DNA of 34,275 bases, from assembly GCA_003279535.1 (NCBI GenBank), contig QCHO01000012.1:1-34275 (forward strand), in the 5' to 3' direction. Below, piece by piece: positions 1-6,288 of the stretch (position 1 is its first letter; every line of letters begins with the position of its first letter). The position numbers and the translations under genes are program-made. The notes below the pieces were generated by a model, which had not been told where the DNA came from, made no database searches, and saw nothing but the letters and a program-made list of their open reading frames with translations. This stretch comes from Prochlorococcus sp. AG-402-C22 (GTDB lineage: Bacteria; Cyanobacteriota; Cyanobacteriia; PCC-6307; Cyanobiaceae).

Positions 1-162
1 CTCTAATGGGGTTCTTTTAAGCCTGTAAAATTTAATCCTTTTTTTGTCTGGTTCTGTATCTCTCTGAAATTTACTTTCGTATGAATTAATTATTTCTTCT
101 TCTAGAACTTTTTCATACTCTAAATTATCAATTGGATCACTATTATCCTTTTTATTTTTCAT
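1..162 (-). CDS. Hypothetical protein, N-terminal part (runs off the window)
   Basis: The minus-strand frame is open from an ATG at 162 to the window edge, giving 54 codons without a stop. The visible part begins MKNKKDNSDPIDNLEYEKVL. It is strongly charged and hydrophilic, Glu-rich first and then Lys/Arg-rich (KKRIKFYRLKR), with no signal peptide or membrane segment. I do not recognise the family. Absence of stops, codon use like its neighbours and an ATG next to an intergenic gap support a real gene. Its 3' end and function cannot be judged here. Confidence 0.55.
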   Translation of the reverse strand, partial: MKNKKDNSDPIDNLEYEKVLEEEIINSYESKFQRDTEPDKKRIKFYRLKRTPLE

Positions 163-443
163 TAAAATTACATAAGCATCATAATATTAACTAATTTATT
201 GTGTTTTAAAAAGGATCAAATTATATCTATTAAAAGCTGTTATACAAACATATCATGGTTTTGAAAATACTTTAAGATTGTCTTATTTAAAAAAGATATA
301 TTACTCAAGATATTCTTTTTAATTCTTCCTATTGTTTGAGCCATTTAAAATAATTATCTCTATAAACTTCTTAGCATTCATTAAATTGGAAGGCAATATT
401 TAATTCAAGAGTTAGAATAGTTTAGATTTTAATATTAATCAAT
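163..443. other. Intergenic gap, no gene seen
   Basis: This is 281 bases of very AT-rich sequence between the divergent genes at 1-162 (minus) and 444-755 (plus). It presumably carries both promoters. I see no open frame over about 20 codons, no tRNA-like fold and no clear terminator. Confidence 0.5.
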
Positions 444-755
444 ATGCAAAGGTATCTGATTTCTTACGAATTCACTGATGGAGAGGATCAAGAAGAAGGT
501 GGAGAAATGCTAATAAATTGGTACGAATCAGGAGGTCCCCAAAACCGACCTGAAAACTATGAGGTTCATTCTTGGATTTTTATGGTCCAAAATGGTATTG
601 GACATTCTGTTGTTAGTGCAGATTCACTTGAGACAATTTGGAAACAATGGCATCCCTGGAGAAGGTTAATGGATATCAGTATTCAGCCATGTACGGATCT
701 TGATGAAACAGTAGGATTGCTCAAAAAGCAAAAAATGAATACAAGAATGGTCTAA
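444..755 (+). CDS. DUF3303-like small protein
   Basis: This is a 103-residue soluble protein with no signal peptide or membrane segment. The layout resembles cyanobacterial DUF3303 proteins: an N-terminal strand (QRYLISYEF), a middle section on 'message' strands (SWIFMVQNGIGHSVVSA), then a helix and W-rich turn (IWKQWHPWRRLMDISI) followed by a short C-terminal helix (DLDETVGLLKK). That is the order expected for a small ferredoxin-like alpha/beta barrel fold. The biochemical role of the family is not known to me. It is transcribed alone, with about 100 bp before the next gene. The family call is from pattern memory and is moderately secure. Confidence 0.6.
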   Translation: MQRYLISYEFTDGEDQEEGGEMLINWYESGGPQNRPENYEVHSWIFMVQNGIGHSVVSADSLETIWKQWHPWRRLMDISIQPCTDLDETVGLLKKQKMNTRMV

Positions 756-852
756 AAGTATTTATTAAACCTCTATATAAATCTATTTTAGTAACAGCCA
801 ATACTACATACATAATCCTTTGCGTTAAAAAGGGTAAGATTAATTTTTAAAG

Positions 853-1044
853 ATGATTGAGTCTTATCACATTTACTTCAAAGGAGAAATTCTATTTAAG
901 AATTTGAGTAAAGATGACTTTAATTTTGTCTGGGGGAAATTATATACATCCTATATAAATGCTCTTGATGAGGAGCTTACCTATGAAATAATTAGTGAAA
1001 GCAACATTAAGGAGCCTACCTTTAACCTTGAGCCGTCTTACTAA
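853..1044 (+). CDS. Small hypothetical protein (63 aa)
   Basis: This is a 63-residue acidic soluble protein beginning MIESYHIYFKGEILFKNLSK. It consists of a short strand (YHIYFKGEILF) followed by a predicted helix (KDDFNFVWGKLYTSYI) and an acidic tail ending NLEPSY. The 'strand, LS-x-x-x-F-x-x-W-x-x-L' pattern recurs in tiny proteins of marine picocyanobacteria, but I cannot assign a function. It has a clean ATG, codon use matches its neighbours, and it lies in the same direction as the DUF3303-like gene upstream. Confidence 0.55.
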   Translation: MIESYHIYFKGEILFKNLSKDDFNFVWGKLYTSYINALDEELTYEIISESNIKEPTFNLEPSY

Positions 1045-1063
1045 ATCAAACAAAGATCTCAAA

Positions 1064-1306
1064 TTATGAATAAAACAGGAACAGCTGTTTCTCTTTTATT
1101 TTGAGAAACTCTTTTTCTTCTTTAGTAATATCCAAACCTATTTTATTTGCCTCAATTTCGACATTTGAAATATAAGTTTCATAGTTCTGCTCTCTTTTAA
1201 ATAGGGCAGCAATACCAATATCAGTTATAAACCAGATAAAGTGATCAGTTTCTCCAATTGGCTCTTCTTTTAAAGAGTCAATAATCAAATCACTTGTTGA
1301 ATCCAT
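1064..1306 (-). CDS. Hypothetical protein (about 80 aa)
   Basis: The frame is open up to an ATG at 1348, but that start lies inside the upstream gene, overlapping its last codons. The ATG at 1306 (MDSTSDLIIDSLKEE...) leaves a normal gap and is preferred. The product is soluble, with a helical N-terminal part, a hydrophobic strand (HFIWFITDIGIAALF) and a long charged C-terminal helix (EIEANKIGLDITKEEKEFLK). I do not recognise the family. It lies directly downstream of the membrane protein at 1330-1566 on the same strand, so co-transcription is likely. Confidence 0.5.
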   Translation of the reverse strand: MDSTSDLIIDSLKEEPIGETDHFIWFITDIGIAALFKREQNYETYISNVEIEANKIGLDITKEEKEFLKIKEKQLFLFYS

Positions 1307-1329
1307 ATAATTTAATTGTCTGGGAACTT

Positions 1330-1566
1330 TTAATTGCCCCCATTGCAATACCTTACTGCCTCTGAATTAGTACCACCATCTTCAATAATTTCGGCAACAC
1401 ATTTATTGAAAAATTTAGACTCTTTTTTTACTGAACAGAATCCAAAAGCAATTGCAGCTAAGGCTATTGCAGATACGAAACTAGAACCAAGTTGTATAAA
1501 ACCATAGGCAAACATAATGTTTTTCTTACCAGAGCATTTTTTTAAATCCTTTTTTTCTTCTGACAT
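1330..1566 (-). CDS. Small membrane protein with C-terminal Cys pair
   Basis: This is a 78-residue protein with a charged, Lys-rich N-terminus (SEEKKDLKKCSGKK), one hydrophobic segment at about residues 20-45 (AYGFIQLGSSFVSAIALAAIAFGF), and a tail with two cysteines in the arrangement FFNKCVAEII ... AVRYCNGG. The 'C...G...AVxxCNGG' tail is a pattern I associate with short membrane proteins of marine picocyanobacteria. If the tail is periplasmic or lumenal the cysteines could form a disulfide. That topology is inference. Function is unknown. It heads a two-gene minus-strand unit with the gene at 1064-1306. Confidence 0.6.
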   Translation of the reverse strand: MSEEKKDLKKCSGKKNIMFAYGFIQLGSSFVSAIALAAIAFGFCSVKKESKFFNKCVAEIIEDGGTNSEAVRYCNGGN

Positions 1567-2099
1567 TTGAATTCTTTAACTCCATTTAATTTATTTGTTT
1601 AATTTTAGATTTGAGAAATATTTCCATAGAGAAAACCGAATCAAGACTTAATTTGAACAGATGAGACAAAAATATAAAATTTCAAGTTGCCTTTTATTTT
1701 TCTTAACTTTAATTGTCAATTTGATACATCGATCAAAAATAAATTTTTAAAATCTTTCTAAACTTTAGTTTCTGGGAAAGAAACTTTTTATAATTTCAAA
1801 AGTAATGATCCCACTGTTATAACAATAGATTATGATGCGTTTTAAACTATAATTAAACTTTTCTTAGTGAAGTATTAATACTTAGAAATTAATCAACAAA
1901 AGCTTGTTTTGATAATGCTCCCCGAGAGTTATCCACTTTTTTAGTGTTTTTCAACAGGGTTTTCCACAATATGTTGATTAAATTAAATCTTCTATGTGCA
2001 AAATAAAATATTTTCTATTTTTTAAAAAATATATCCACATTTTGTTTTGGGGATCAGTAGGATTTTGGTGTTATTTTTTTGAAATCAAATTCTAAGCTT
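1567..2099. other. Long intergenic region containing DnaA-box-like repeats
   Basis: This is 533 bases without a convincing gene, among the longest gaps in the window. Most of it is plain AT-rich sequence. The notable part is 1929-2039, where same-strand sequences close to the DnaA box are clustered (annotated separately). The region separates the minus-strand pair 1064-1566 from the plus-strand small ORF at 2100. Confidence 0.5.
1929..2039 (+). promoter_or_regulatory. Cluster of DnaA-box-like sequences
   Basis: Three 9-mers on the plus strand resemble the DnaA box TTWTNCACA: TTATCCACT at 1929-1937 (one mismatch), TTTTCCACA at 1960-1968 (perfect) and ATATCCACA at 2031-2039 (one mismatch). A fourth, TTTTCAACA at 1948-1956, is weaker. 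TCAACA (1951-1956) and TGTTGA (1972-1977) form an inverted repeat around the perfect box. An AT-rich stretch lies between the second and third boxes. The local pattern looks like a bacterial replication-origin or DnaA-titration site. Chance matches are common in AT-rich DNA, so this is a candidate only. Confidence 0.4.
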
Positions 2100-2225
2100 A
2101 TGAATTCAAATAAATTAAAAAATAATTTGACTACTGAAACGAAAGAGCATTCTAAGAAATCAAGACTTGGTCTTCTTACTAATGAAAATGATTTTTTAGT
2201 TAAAAATTTAAAAAAGGCCGGATAA
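2100..2225 (+). CDS. Small basic protein (41 aa)
   Basis: The ATG at 2100 opens a 41-codon frame, MNSNKLKNNLTTETKEHS..., ending VKNLKKAG before TAA. It is Lys/Asn-rich, soluble and helical in character, with a central segment SRLGLLTNENDFLVKNL that looks like a real amphipathic helix. An antisense frame of 62 codons (2054-2242) covers the same DNA, but its product is an implausible Phe/Leu/Ser-rich string, so the plus strand is preferred. Family and function are unknown. It lies just downstream of the DnaA-box-like cluster. Confidence 0.45.
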   Translation: MNSNKLKNNLTTETKEHSKKSRLGLLTNENDFLVKNLKKAG

Positions 2226-2521
2226 TTTCCAAGAGTTATCAAATAAATTTAAGAAAATAATTTTATTTATAAATTTGTTCTTCTGAAAGTTAAAACTAAT
2301 TTGTATTTAAATTATTGGAGTTTTGTCAATTAAATATAAATTTTCTATAAAAAATACAAACTTATACTCCTTCGTTAAACATTAGAAATAAATATCAGTT
2401 ATAGTAGATGAATCTCAATAAGAGATCAGATTAGAAATATAAACGGTAAATTCATAGGTTTTTTTTAAAATTATTTATTGACTCCTTTTACCTATATTTG
2501 AAAATTAGTTCAAGTTAAAAG

Positions 2522-2773
2522 ATGAATACCCAAGAACTTAAAGTCAACTACAAAAAGCTTTTAAACAAAGCTGCTAAAGCAAACGGTCGTAAAGAAACTG
2601 TTTCTTACTTAAATCGTGCTGCTAAAATCAAGTCAAAAATCTATTCAAATACTAAAGTAAATTGCTTTAGATGTAATGGAGCAGGTTTTCTAAGAATTTC
2701 ATTAGATGAAACTAAAACCTGTCTATCTTGCTATGGAAAAGGTTTTTTAATTAAAGAAATTCAGCAGGTTTAA
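2522..2773 (+). CDS. Small protein with DnaJ-type zinc-binding motif
   Basis: This is an 83-residue protein. The N-terminal half is a Lys/Asn-rich helical region (about residues 1-45). The C-terminal half holds two CxxCxGxGF-type repeats, CFRCNGAGF (about residues 48-56) and CLSCYGKGF (about 67-75). These match the zinc-binding repeats of the DnaJ cysteine-rich domain, so one Zn(II) bound by four cysteines is expected. There is no J domain, so it is not a DnaJ. Small proteins of this kind occur in cyanobacteria and plastids and may act as thiol or assembly factors, which is inference. It heads a plus-strand run of tiny membrane proteins. Confidence 0.65.
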   Translation: MNTQELKVNYKKLLNKAAKANGRKETVSYLNRAAKIKSKIYSNTKVNCFRCNGAGFLRISLDETKTCLSCYGKGFLIKEIQQV

Positions 2774-2792
2774 AACAAATTTGACTTAGTTA

Positions 2793-2948
2793 ATGAAAAA
2801 TCTCATACAAGCTCATAAAAAATTAATTAAAACAGTTAAAGAACAAATGGGTTTTTCAGATTATGGGATGTACTGGTTGGCTTTCCTGGAAGGGGGATTA
2901 ACCATTTGGTTACTAGATAGAATATTTTTTCACTGGTTAAAGTTTTAA
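2793..2948 (+). CDS. Single-pass small membrane protein (51 aa)
   Basis: The ATG at 2793 opens 51 codons ending in TAA. It has a basic helical N-terminus (KNLIQAHKKLIKTVKEQ) followed by GFSDYGMYWLAFLEGGLTIW and a hydrophobic C-terminus, giving one membrane helix with the basic end likely cytoplasmic. The DYGMYWL segment resembles NYGMHWL in the small membrane protein at 7082-7279. The function is not known. It lies 19 bp downstream of the zinc-motif gene, so the two are likely co-transcribed. Confidence 0.55.
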   Translation: MKNLIQAHKKLIKTVKEQMGFSDYGMYWLAFLEGGLTIWLLDRIFFHWLKF

Positions 2949-3039
2949 TTAAAATTTAGTGTTAAAAAATTTATATAAAAATCAGATAAATTAATTCATC
3001 GAAACCATCAATAAAGTTGTAGCATAGTAAAAAACCGAT

Positions 3040-3267
3040 ATGCAATTACTGGGATTAATTCTTCTTCTAGCTAGTAGCTGGTATTTGTGGAAATTAACAT
3101 CAAACTTTCTTGATGAACCAACAAAAAAAGAGCTGACAAATAGTTTTAATAATCTCAAAAATAAATTCTCTGAAGGGAAACAAAATTTTTCTAAAGCAAA
3201 AATAAGTGAAGCCTGGGAAAAATACAAAGAAGAAGGCGGAGCTTTATCGAATAAAGAAAAAAGCTAG
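3040..3267 (+). CDS. Small membrane-anchored protein (75 aa)
   Basis: A hydrophobic N-terminal segment (about residues 3-17, LLGLILLLASSWYLW) acts as an anchor or uncleaved signal. It is followed by a highly charged amphipathic region rich in Lys, Glu and Asn (LKNKFSEGKQNFSKAKISEAWEKYKEEGG). The family is not recognised. Its stop codon TAG (3265-3267) shares its final G with the GTG start of the next gene, which implies translational coupling. It is the first gene of a chain of four overlapping reading frames. Confidence 0.55.
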   Translation: MQLLGLILLLASSWYLWKLTSNFLDEPTKKELTNSFNNLKNKFSEGKQNFSKAKISEAWEKYKEEGGALSNKEKS

Positions 3268-3524
3268 TGAATTTTTTTATTATTACTAGTCTGACTAAAG
3301 ATATTTCTAGAATTGATTTAATTGGTATTTTGATTGGTCATTTAGTTTTTGGTATTGCATTGACACAGCTTTTAGATTGGACGTGGTTGAAGAACCTTAT
3401 GAGTGAAGAAGATAAAACAAGGATGCTTAAAAGTTATACATGGAAAGACTTATTAGTTGATGGAGCAATTGTTACGGTAGTTATAGGAATAATCTTTTTA
3501 ATAATTAGCATTTTTTATAAATGA
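3267..3524 (+). CDS. Two-helix membrane protein (85 aa)
   Basis: The GTG at 3267 overlaps the preceding stop by one base. The protein has two hydrophobic segments, about residues 18-38 (LIGILIGHLVFGIALTQLL) and 65-84 (GAIVTVVIGIIFLIISIFY), joined by a charged linker (LKNLMSEEDKTRMLKSYTWK). The hairpin topology would put both ends on the same side of the membrane. I do not recognise the family. Its TGA stop (3522-3524) overlaps the ATG of the following microgene (3521-3523) as ATGA, so the chain is translationally coupled. Confidence 0.55.
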   Translation: MNFFIITSLTKDISRIDLIGILIGHLVFGIALTQLLDWTWLKNLMSEEDKTRMLKSYTWKDLLVDGAIVTVVIGIIFLIISIFYK

Positions 3525-3616
3525 GCGTAACTTTCATCCTTTTAGTTTTTTTAATGATATCAATTGTGTTTTTTACTCAAATAATAAATTCCTCCGACAA
3601 GAATCAGCTTAAATGA
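3521..3616 (+). CDS. Membrane microprotein (31 aa)
   Basis: The ATG at 3521 sits in an ATGA overlap with the previous gene. The 31 codons encode MSVTFILLVFLMISIVFFTQ followed by a short polar tail, INSSDKNQLK. It is a single membrane helix with almost no other sequence. The size and shape resemble single-helix subunits of photosynthetic complexes, but no such subunit is recognised. Its TGA (3614-3616) overlaps the ATG of the next frame, again as ATGA. Two consecutive ATGA overlaps are the main evidence that these tiny frames are translated. Confidence 0.5.
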   Translation: MSVTFILLVFLMISIVFFTQIINSSDKNQLK

Positions 3617-3720
3617 CAGAAGTAACTAGCAACTCCTCAACTGGGTGGTATTTAATCGCTTTGGTAAGCACTTTATCTTTTTTAGCCCTAATATATCTTG
3701 GCCAAAAAAAAATAGAATAA
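3613..3720 (+). CDS. Membrane microprotein (35 aa)
   Basis: The ATG at 3613 overlaps the stop of the preceding frame (ATGA). The product has a polar N-terminus (MTEVTSNSSTG) and one membrane helix (WYLIALVSTLSFLALIYLG) ending in a short basic tail (QKKIE). The family and function are unknown. A hairpin with flanking A and T runs starts about 25 bp downstream, so this is the last gene of the plus-strand run that begins near 2522. Confidence 0.5.
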   Translation: MTEVTSNSSTGWYLIALVSTLSFLALIYLGQKKIE

Positions 3721-3743
3721 ACTTTGAAAGATTATTTAAATTC

Positions 3744-3784
3744 AAAAAAAAAACTCTGCAACTACTTGAGATGCAGAGCTTTTA
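3744..3784. terminator. Bidirectional rho-independent terminator
   Basis: CTCTGCA (3754-3760) pairs with TGCAGAG (3772-3778) around an 11-base loop. A run of ten A lies on the left (3744-3753) and CTTTT on the right. It can therefore stop both the plus-strand microgene operon and the minus-strand gene at 3802-3924. Confidence 0.75.
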
Positions 3785-3801
3785 ATTATTAATTAAATTA
3801 T

Positions 3802-3924
3802 TTATATAAATCTATTAATAATAAAACCTTTTTTCTTAATTAAAGAAAAAGAGACCGATGAATTTGATGAAGATACTGAATTCACGGCCCCTTTGATAAC
3901 CGCATTTTTCGGTAGATACGACAA
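3802..3924 (-). CDS. Small protein (40 aa) with TTG start and very strong RBS
   Basis: On the minus strand the bases AAAGGAGGTGAT (3928-3939) are a 12-base perfect match to the end of 16S rRNA. They are followed at ideal spacing by TTG at 3924 and 40 sense codons. The peptide begins MSYLPKNAVIKGAVNSV, continues through a Ser/Asn-rich stretch, and ends KKKGFIINRFI, basic and hydrophobic. A bidirectional terminator sits just past its stop. Such a complete Shine-Dalgarno is rare in AT-rich Prochlorococcus genes. No known family is recognised. It could be a secreted or modified peptide precursor, but that is speculation. A non-coding RNA is the alternative. Confidence 0.5.
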   Translation of the reverse strand: MSYLPKNAVIKGAVNSVSSSNSSVSFSLIKKKGFIINRFI

Positions 3925-3927
3925 TGA

Positions 3928-3939
3928 ATCACCTCCTTT
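3928..3939 (-). promoter_or_regulatory. Perfect Shine-Dalgarno sequence for the 40-aa gene
   Basis: AAAGGAGGTGAT on the minus strand can pair over 12 bases with the anti-Shine-Dalgarno tail of 16S rRNA. Its GGAGG core lies about 8 bases before the TTG at 3924, and it decides that start, since no ATG is available in the frame. Confidence 0.65.
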
Positions 3940-4057
3940 ACTAATGTTTTTTTTAAAGATAACTAAAAAAATCAAACAAACAAAGAAATTCGTAAAAAAT
4001 TTAAAAGTTTTTTAACAAATTAATGATATAAATCTCTTCAATATAAAAGTTTAGACA

Positions 4058-4723
4058 TTACCAAGGCAAAACTTCTCCATTTGCATGCCAAAAAGTGCCT
4101 GAGTTTTTTTTATTTAAAGAATCAATACGTTTTAAAAGGCCATTTGCTGATTCTTCAGGACTAATTCCATTTCTTGTAAAGCCGGTCATTCTTGTACTCA
4201 CTAACCCAGGATGCAAAATAGCTACATAAATATCTTCTTTTAATAAATCAATAGAAAGTGATTTCGCTGCCATGGATAAGGCAACTTTAGACATCCTGTA
4301 ACCATAAGAACTTCCTGATGAATTATCTTCAATAGAGCCCATTCTACTTGTTATAAAAGCAACTTTAGAAGATTTTTTTAAAAGATGTTTAAGTGATTGA
4401 GTGATAATTATTGGGCTCAATGCATTGACCTCAAATTGACGCAAAATACTTTTTTTATCTAAGTTTTCGAAAGAATTAAATTCATAAATTCCTGCATTAT
4501 TAATTAAGCAATCTAAATTGACTCCAGATAGTTTGTTACACAAATTTGTTATCGACTCAATAGAAGAAATTTCTATATTCTCTTCAACTCTCACTCCTAA
4601 ATCTTTAAGTTCTTTTGAAGCTCTCCTACACGTTGCAATTACCTTATCTCCCCTCTTATGGACTTGCTTGCATAATTCTAATCCAATACCCCTATTTGAA
4701 CCTGTTATTAGAAAAGTGGACAT
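4058..4723 (-). CDS. Short-chain dehydrogenase/reductase (SDR)
   Basis: This is a 221-residue classical SDR with a Rossmann fold that uses NAD(P)H to reduce or oxidise a carbonyl or alcohol. The cofactor loop is TGSNRGIG (residues 7-14). The NNAG motif lies at about 75-78, the catalytic serine lies in FITSRMGS, and the active-site YxxxK is YRMSK in SYGYRMSKVA. The LHPGLVSTRMTG segment after the active site is typical of C-factor-like SDRs, a subgroup slightly shorter than the usual 250 residues. The substrate cannot be read from sequence. The basic residue after TGSN and ATCRR suggest NADPH. It is transcribed alone. Confidence 0.85.
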   Translation of the reverse strand: MSTFLITGSNRGIGLELCKQVHKRGDKVIATCRRASKELKDLGVRVEENIEISSIESITNLCNKLSGVNLDCLINNAGIYEFNSFENLDKKSILRQFEVNALSPIIITQSLKHLLKKSSKVAFITSRMGSIEDNSSGSSYGYRMSKVALSMAAKSLSIDLLKEDIYVAILHPGLVSTRMTGFTRNGISPEESANGLLKRIDSLNKKNSGTFWHANGEVLPW

Positions 4724-4893
4724 CTTTGCAATAAGTAATGAAAGATTAATCTATATCCAAATATAAAAAAATAAACTAGAAAAAAAGTTAGACATTTCCA
4801 AATCAAATTTTTATAAAGTTATAATTTACTTTATTATCTATTAATAGTTTATAAAAATAAAAATTGATATTATTATTATTCAACAATTTATTT

Positions 4894-5097
4894 ATGGAAA
4901 TTTTTAATCAAGAATTGATACAAGAAATAATTAGAGTAACTTGGAGAAATCCTGCTTTTATGGCTATAGCCATTGCATTAGTCTGGCTTATCCCACAAAT
5001 ACTTATAAGAAAAGTTATGTCAAAAAAATATGAACAAAGGAAAATAGAAATTCAAAAAAATAAAATTCAGAAGCTTTATCCTAATACCCTTAAATAA
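4894..5097 (+). CDS. Single-pass membrane protein (67 aa)
   Basis: The frame can be read from a TTG at 4864, but the ATG at 4894 (MEIFNQELIQEIIRVTW) gives a more protein-like start and is preferred. One hydrophobic helix lies at about residues 21-40 (AFMAIAIALVWLIPQILI). It is followed by a strongly basic coiled-coil-like tail (RKVMSKKYEQRKIEIQKNK), which by the positive-inside rule is cytoplasmic. The family is not recognised. It is divergent from the SDR gene, with about 170 bp between them for promoters. Confidence 0.5.
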   Translation: MEIFNQELIQEIIRVTWRNPAFMAIAIALVWLIPQILIRKVMSKKYEQRKIEIQKNKIQKLYPNTLK

Positions 5098-5156
5098 AAT
5101 TCTTAAGTTTTAAGATTTATTCATAAATCGAAAATACTTTTAAATCAAAGTTAACA

Positions 5157-5327
5157 ATGACCTACAAAATAATTAGAATTGATGGGAAAGATGATGAATT
5201 AACCGCTCAAAGTTTTGATAAGTATTCAGATGCATACGATTTGTTAGAAGAACTATATGGTGATTTATGTTGTTCAGATGCTGATTATGGAGATATAACT
5301 TATTACGATATTGTAGAAAATAATTAA
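5157..5327 (+). CDS. Small acidic protein (56 aa)
   Basis: The ATG at 5157 opens 56 codons beginning MTYKIIRIDGKDDELTAQSF, with FDKYSDAYDLLEELYGDLCC in the middle and an acidic Tyr/Asp tail (DADYGDITYYDIVENN). The pattern is strand, acidic turn, helix, then a Cys-Cys pair. It is soluble and strongly acidic. I recall similar short acidic proteins in marine picocyanobacteria but know no function. An antisense frame (5173-5367) gives an implausible His/Asn/Tyr-rich product. The gene at 5338 follows 10 bp later, so the two probably form one transcript. Confidence 0.55.
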   Translation: MTYKIIRIDGKDDELTAQSFDKYSDAYDLLEELYGDLCCSDADYGDITYYDIVENN

Positions 5328-5337
5328 AACAGTAACA

Positions 5338-5547
5338 ATGGATAATAAAAAATGGGCTCCCTCCCAAGAAGAAAATATTGGGGTTATAACGAGTGTATAT
5401 GAATTCATCAAAGAAGAGCTTTCAGAACTTCAAAAAGAAACTGGATGTCCCGATTCATTTATTTATGATTTCATTGGCAAGATTCAGAATGAATGGCATC
5501 CAGAATCTTGCCACTCCATAGTTAGAAATAAAAAAAGGAAAAATTAG
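5338..5547 (+). CDS. Small soluble protein (69 aa), related to the protein at 7286
   Basis: This is a helical soluble protein. The core is YEFIKEELSELQKETG followed by IYDFIGKIQNEW and a basic tail (RNKKRKN). The spacing YExIK...LQKxT...IxNEW is shared with the 60-residue protein at 7286-7468 (YEEIKNICINLQKDT ... LIMNEW), so the two look like diverged paralogues. No catalytic motif is visible. A hairpin with a long T run follows the stop, so it ends the short operon that starts at 5157. Confidence 0.55.
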   Translation: MDNKKWAPSQEENIGVITSVYEFIKEELSELQKETGCPDSFIYDFIGKIQNEWHPESCHSIVRNKKRKN

Positions 5548-5566
5548 AAAATTTCAAATCCTCAAC

Positions 5567-5600
5567 TCAAATATTTAAATATTTGAAGAATTTTTTTTTA
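5567..5600 (+). terminator. Terminator built on a 20-bp perfect palindrome
   Basis: TCAAATATTTAAATATTTGA (5567-5586) is a perfect inverted repeat followed by AGAA and nine T. It is positioned 20 bp after the stop of the gene at 5338. The stem is all A/T except its two G-C pairs, so its strength as a terminator is uncertain. Confidence 0.55.
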
Positions 5601-5643
5601 ATAAAAATTCTTTAATATAATTTGAAATTAAAAATATTAAATC

Positions 5644-5730
5644 ATGATTATTAGAATACTAGGTATCGTACTTATTCTTGGTACTATTGCATATTATGGT
5701 TTAGTTTTGACTGGGCAAAGCAACCTTTAG
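5644..5730 (+). CDS. Membrane microprotein (28 aa)
   Basis: The ATG at 5644 opens 28 codons, a single hydrophobic helix (IIRILGIVLILGTIAYYGLV) with a short polar tail (LTGQSNL). Size and composition resemble single-helix photosystem or cytochrome b6f subunits, but I cannot match it to a named one. It is a separate transcript from the gene before it, judging by the terminator at 5567. The next gene starts 23 bp later. Confidence 0.4.
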   Translation: MIIRILGIVLILGTIAYYGLVLTGQSNL

Positions 5731-5753
5731 TTTTTTAGTTTTTAAAATTTCTC

Positions 5754-5966
5754 ATGAAATGGCCTCCTACTCTTTGTTGGACAGCACCAAAAACTATTAA
5801 TGGTAATAGGCATTTTCAAGTTAAAGCTTATGGAGGTAAAAATGAAGATAGATGGGTTGATATTTTTCCTACCAAAAATAAAAAAGATATTAAAAGAATC
5901 TCATGGGAAAAACTAAAATCAGAATGGAATACTGGATGGTTAAGGCTCCCAAAAGATAAAGATTAA
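5754..5966 (+). CDS. Trp-rich small protein, TIGR02450-like
   Basis: This is a 70-residue soluble protein with a Trp/Pro-rich N-terminus (MKWPPTLCWTAPKTINGNRHF), a strand pair (FQVKAYGG ... RWVDIFPT), then ISWEKLKSEWNTGWLRLP. This order (W-T-A-x-P, HFxV, strand on 'W-V-x-I', W-x-x-L, then W-x-x-GW) matches the small Trp-rich family TIGR02450, whose function is not known. Length is normal for the family. It follows the membrane microgene closely and may share its transcript. Confidence 0.55.
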   Translation: MKWPPTLCWTAPKTINGNRHFQVKAYGGKNEDRWVDIFPTKNKKDIKRISWEKLKSEWNTGWLRLPKDKD

Positions 5967-6063
5967 TTTGTTTATGTAAACAAATATTATTAACCATAAA
6001 ACTGTAAAAAATAATACCTAGTACGAAAAAAATAACTTCTAATATTTTTAAAAACTAATTAAT

Positions 6064-6237
6064 ATGAAGTCAGAACCGAAAAAAAAACTTCCTAATAAAA
6101 AAGTTATAAGATCAGCAAAATTTGAGGCTAAAGAACAATTCACAAAATCTGCATTAGAAAATTTAAAATCAGAAAATGAGAGACTTGTTAATTCACTAAA
6201 AAAGTCTGGTGAAATTAAAGAATCAAAAAAAAAATAG
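6064..6237 (+). CDS. Highly basic helical protein (57 aa)
   Basis: The ATG at 6064 opens 57 codons with about 30% lysine, beginning MKSEPKKKLPNKKVIRSAKF and followed by the helical stretch TKSALENLKSENERLVNSL and a poly-Lys end. The central heptad-like Leu spacing suggests a short coiled coil. It has no membrane segment or cysteines. The high charge suggests nucleic-acid or membrane-surface binding, which is inference. The family is not recognised. Confidence 0.5.
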   Translation: MKSEPKKKLPNKKVIRSAKFEAKEQFTKSALENLKSENERLVNSLKKSGEIKESKKK

Positions 6238-6288
6238 ATTTACAGAATTAAAAATTATTTATTATTATATTATTTTATAGATCGAGAA

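Noticed and set aside
2054-2242. 62-codon minus-strand frame
   Set aside because: It is antisense to the 41-codon plus-strand gene. Its Phe/Leu/Ser-rich product looks like the complement of a Lys/Asn-rich gene.
3925-3940. Plus-strand ATCACCTCCTTT looks like the 3' end of 16S rRNA
   Set aside because: The neighbouring bases do not match rRNA. It is simply the complement of a perfect Shine-Dalgarno on the minus strand.
5173-5367. 64-codon minus-strand frame
   Set aside because: It is antisense to the acidic protein at 5157-5327 and gives a His/Asn/Tyr-rich product, typical of a shadow.
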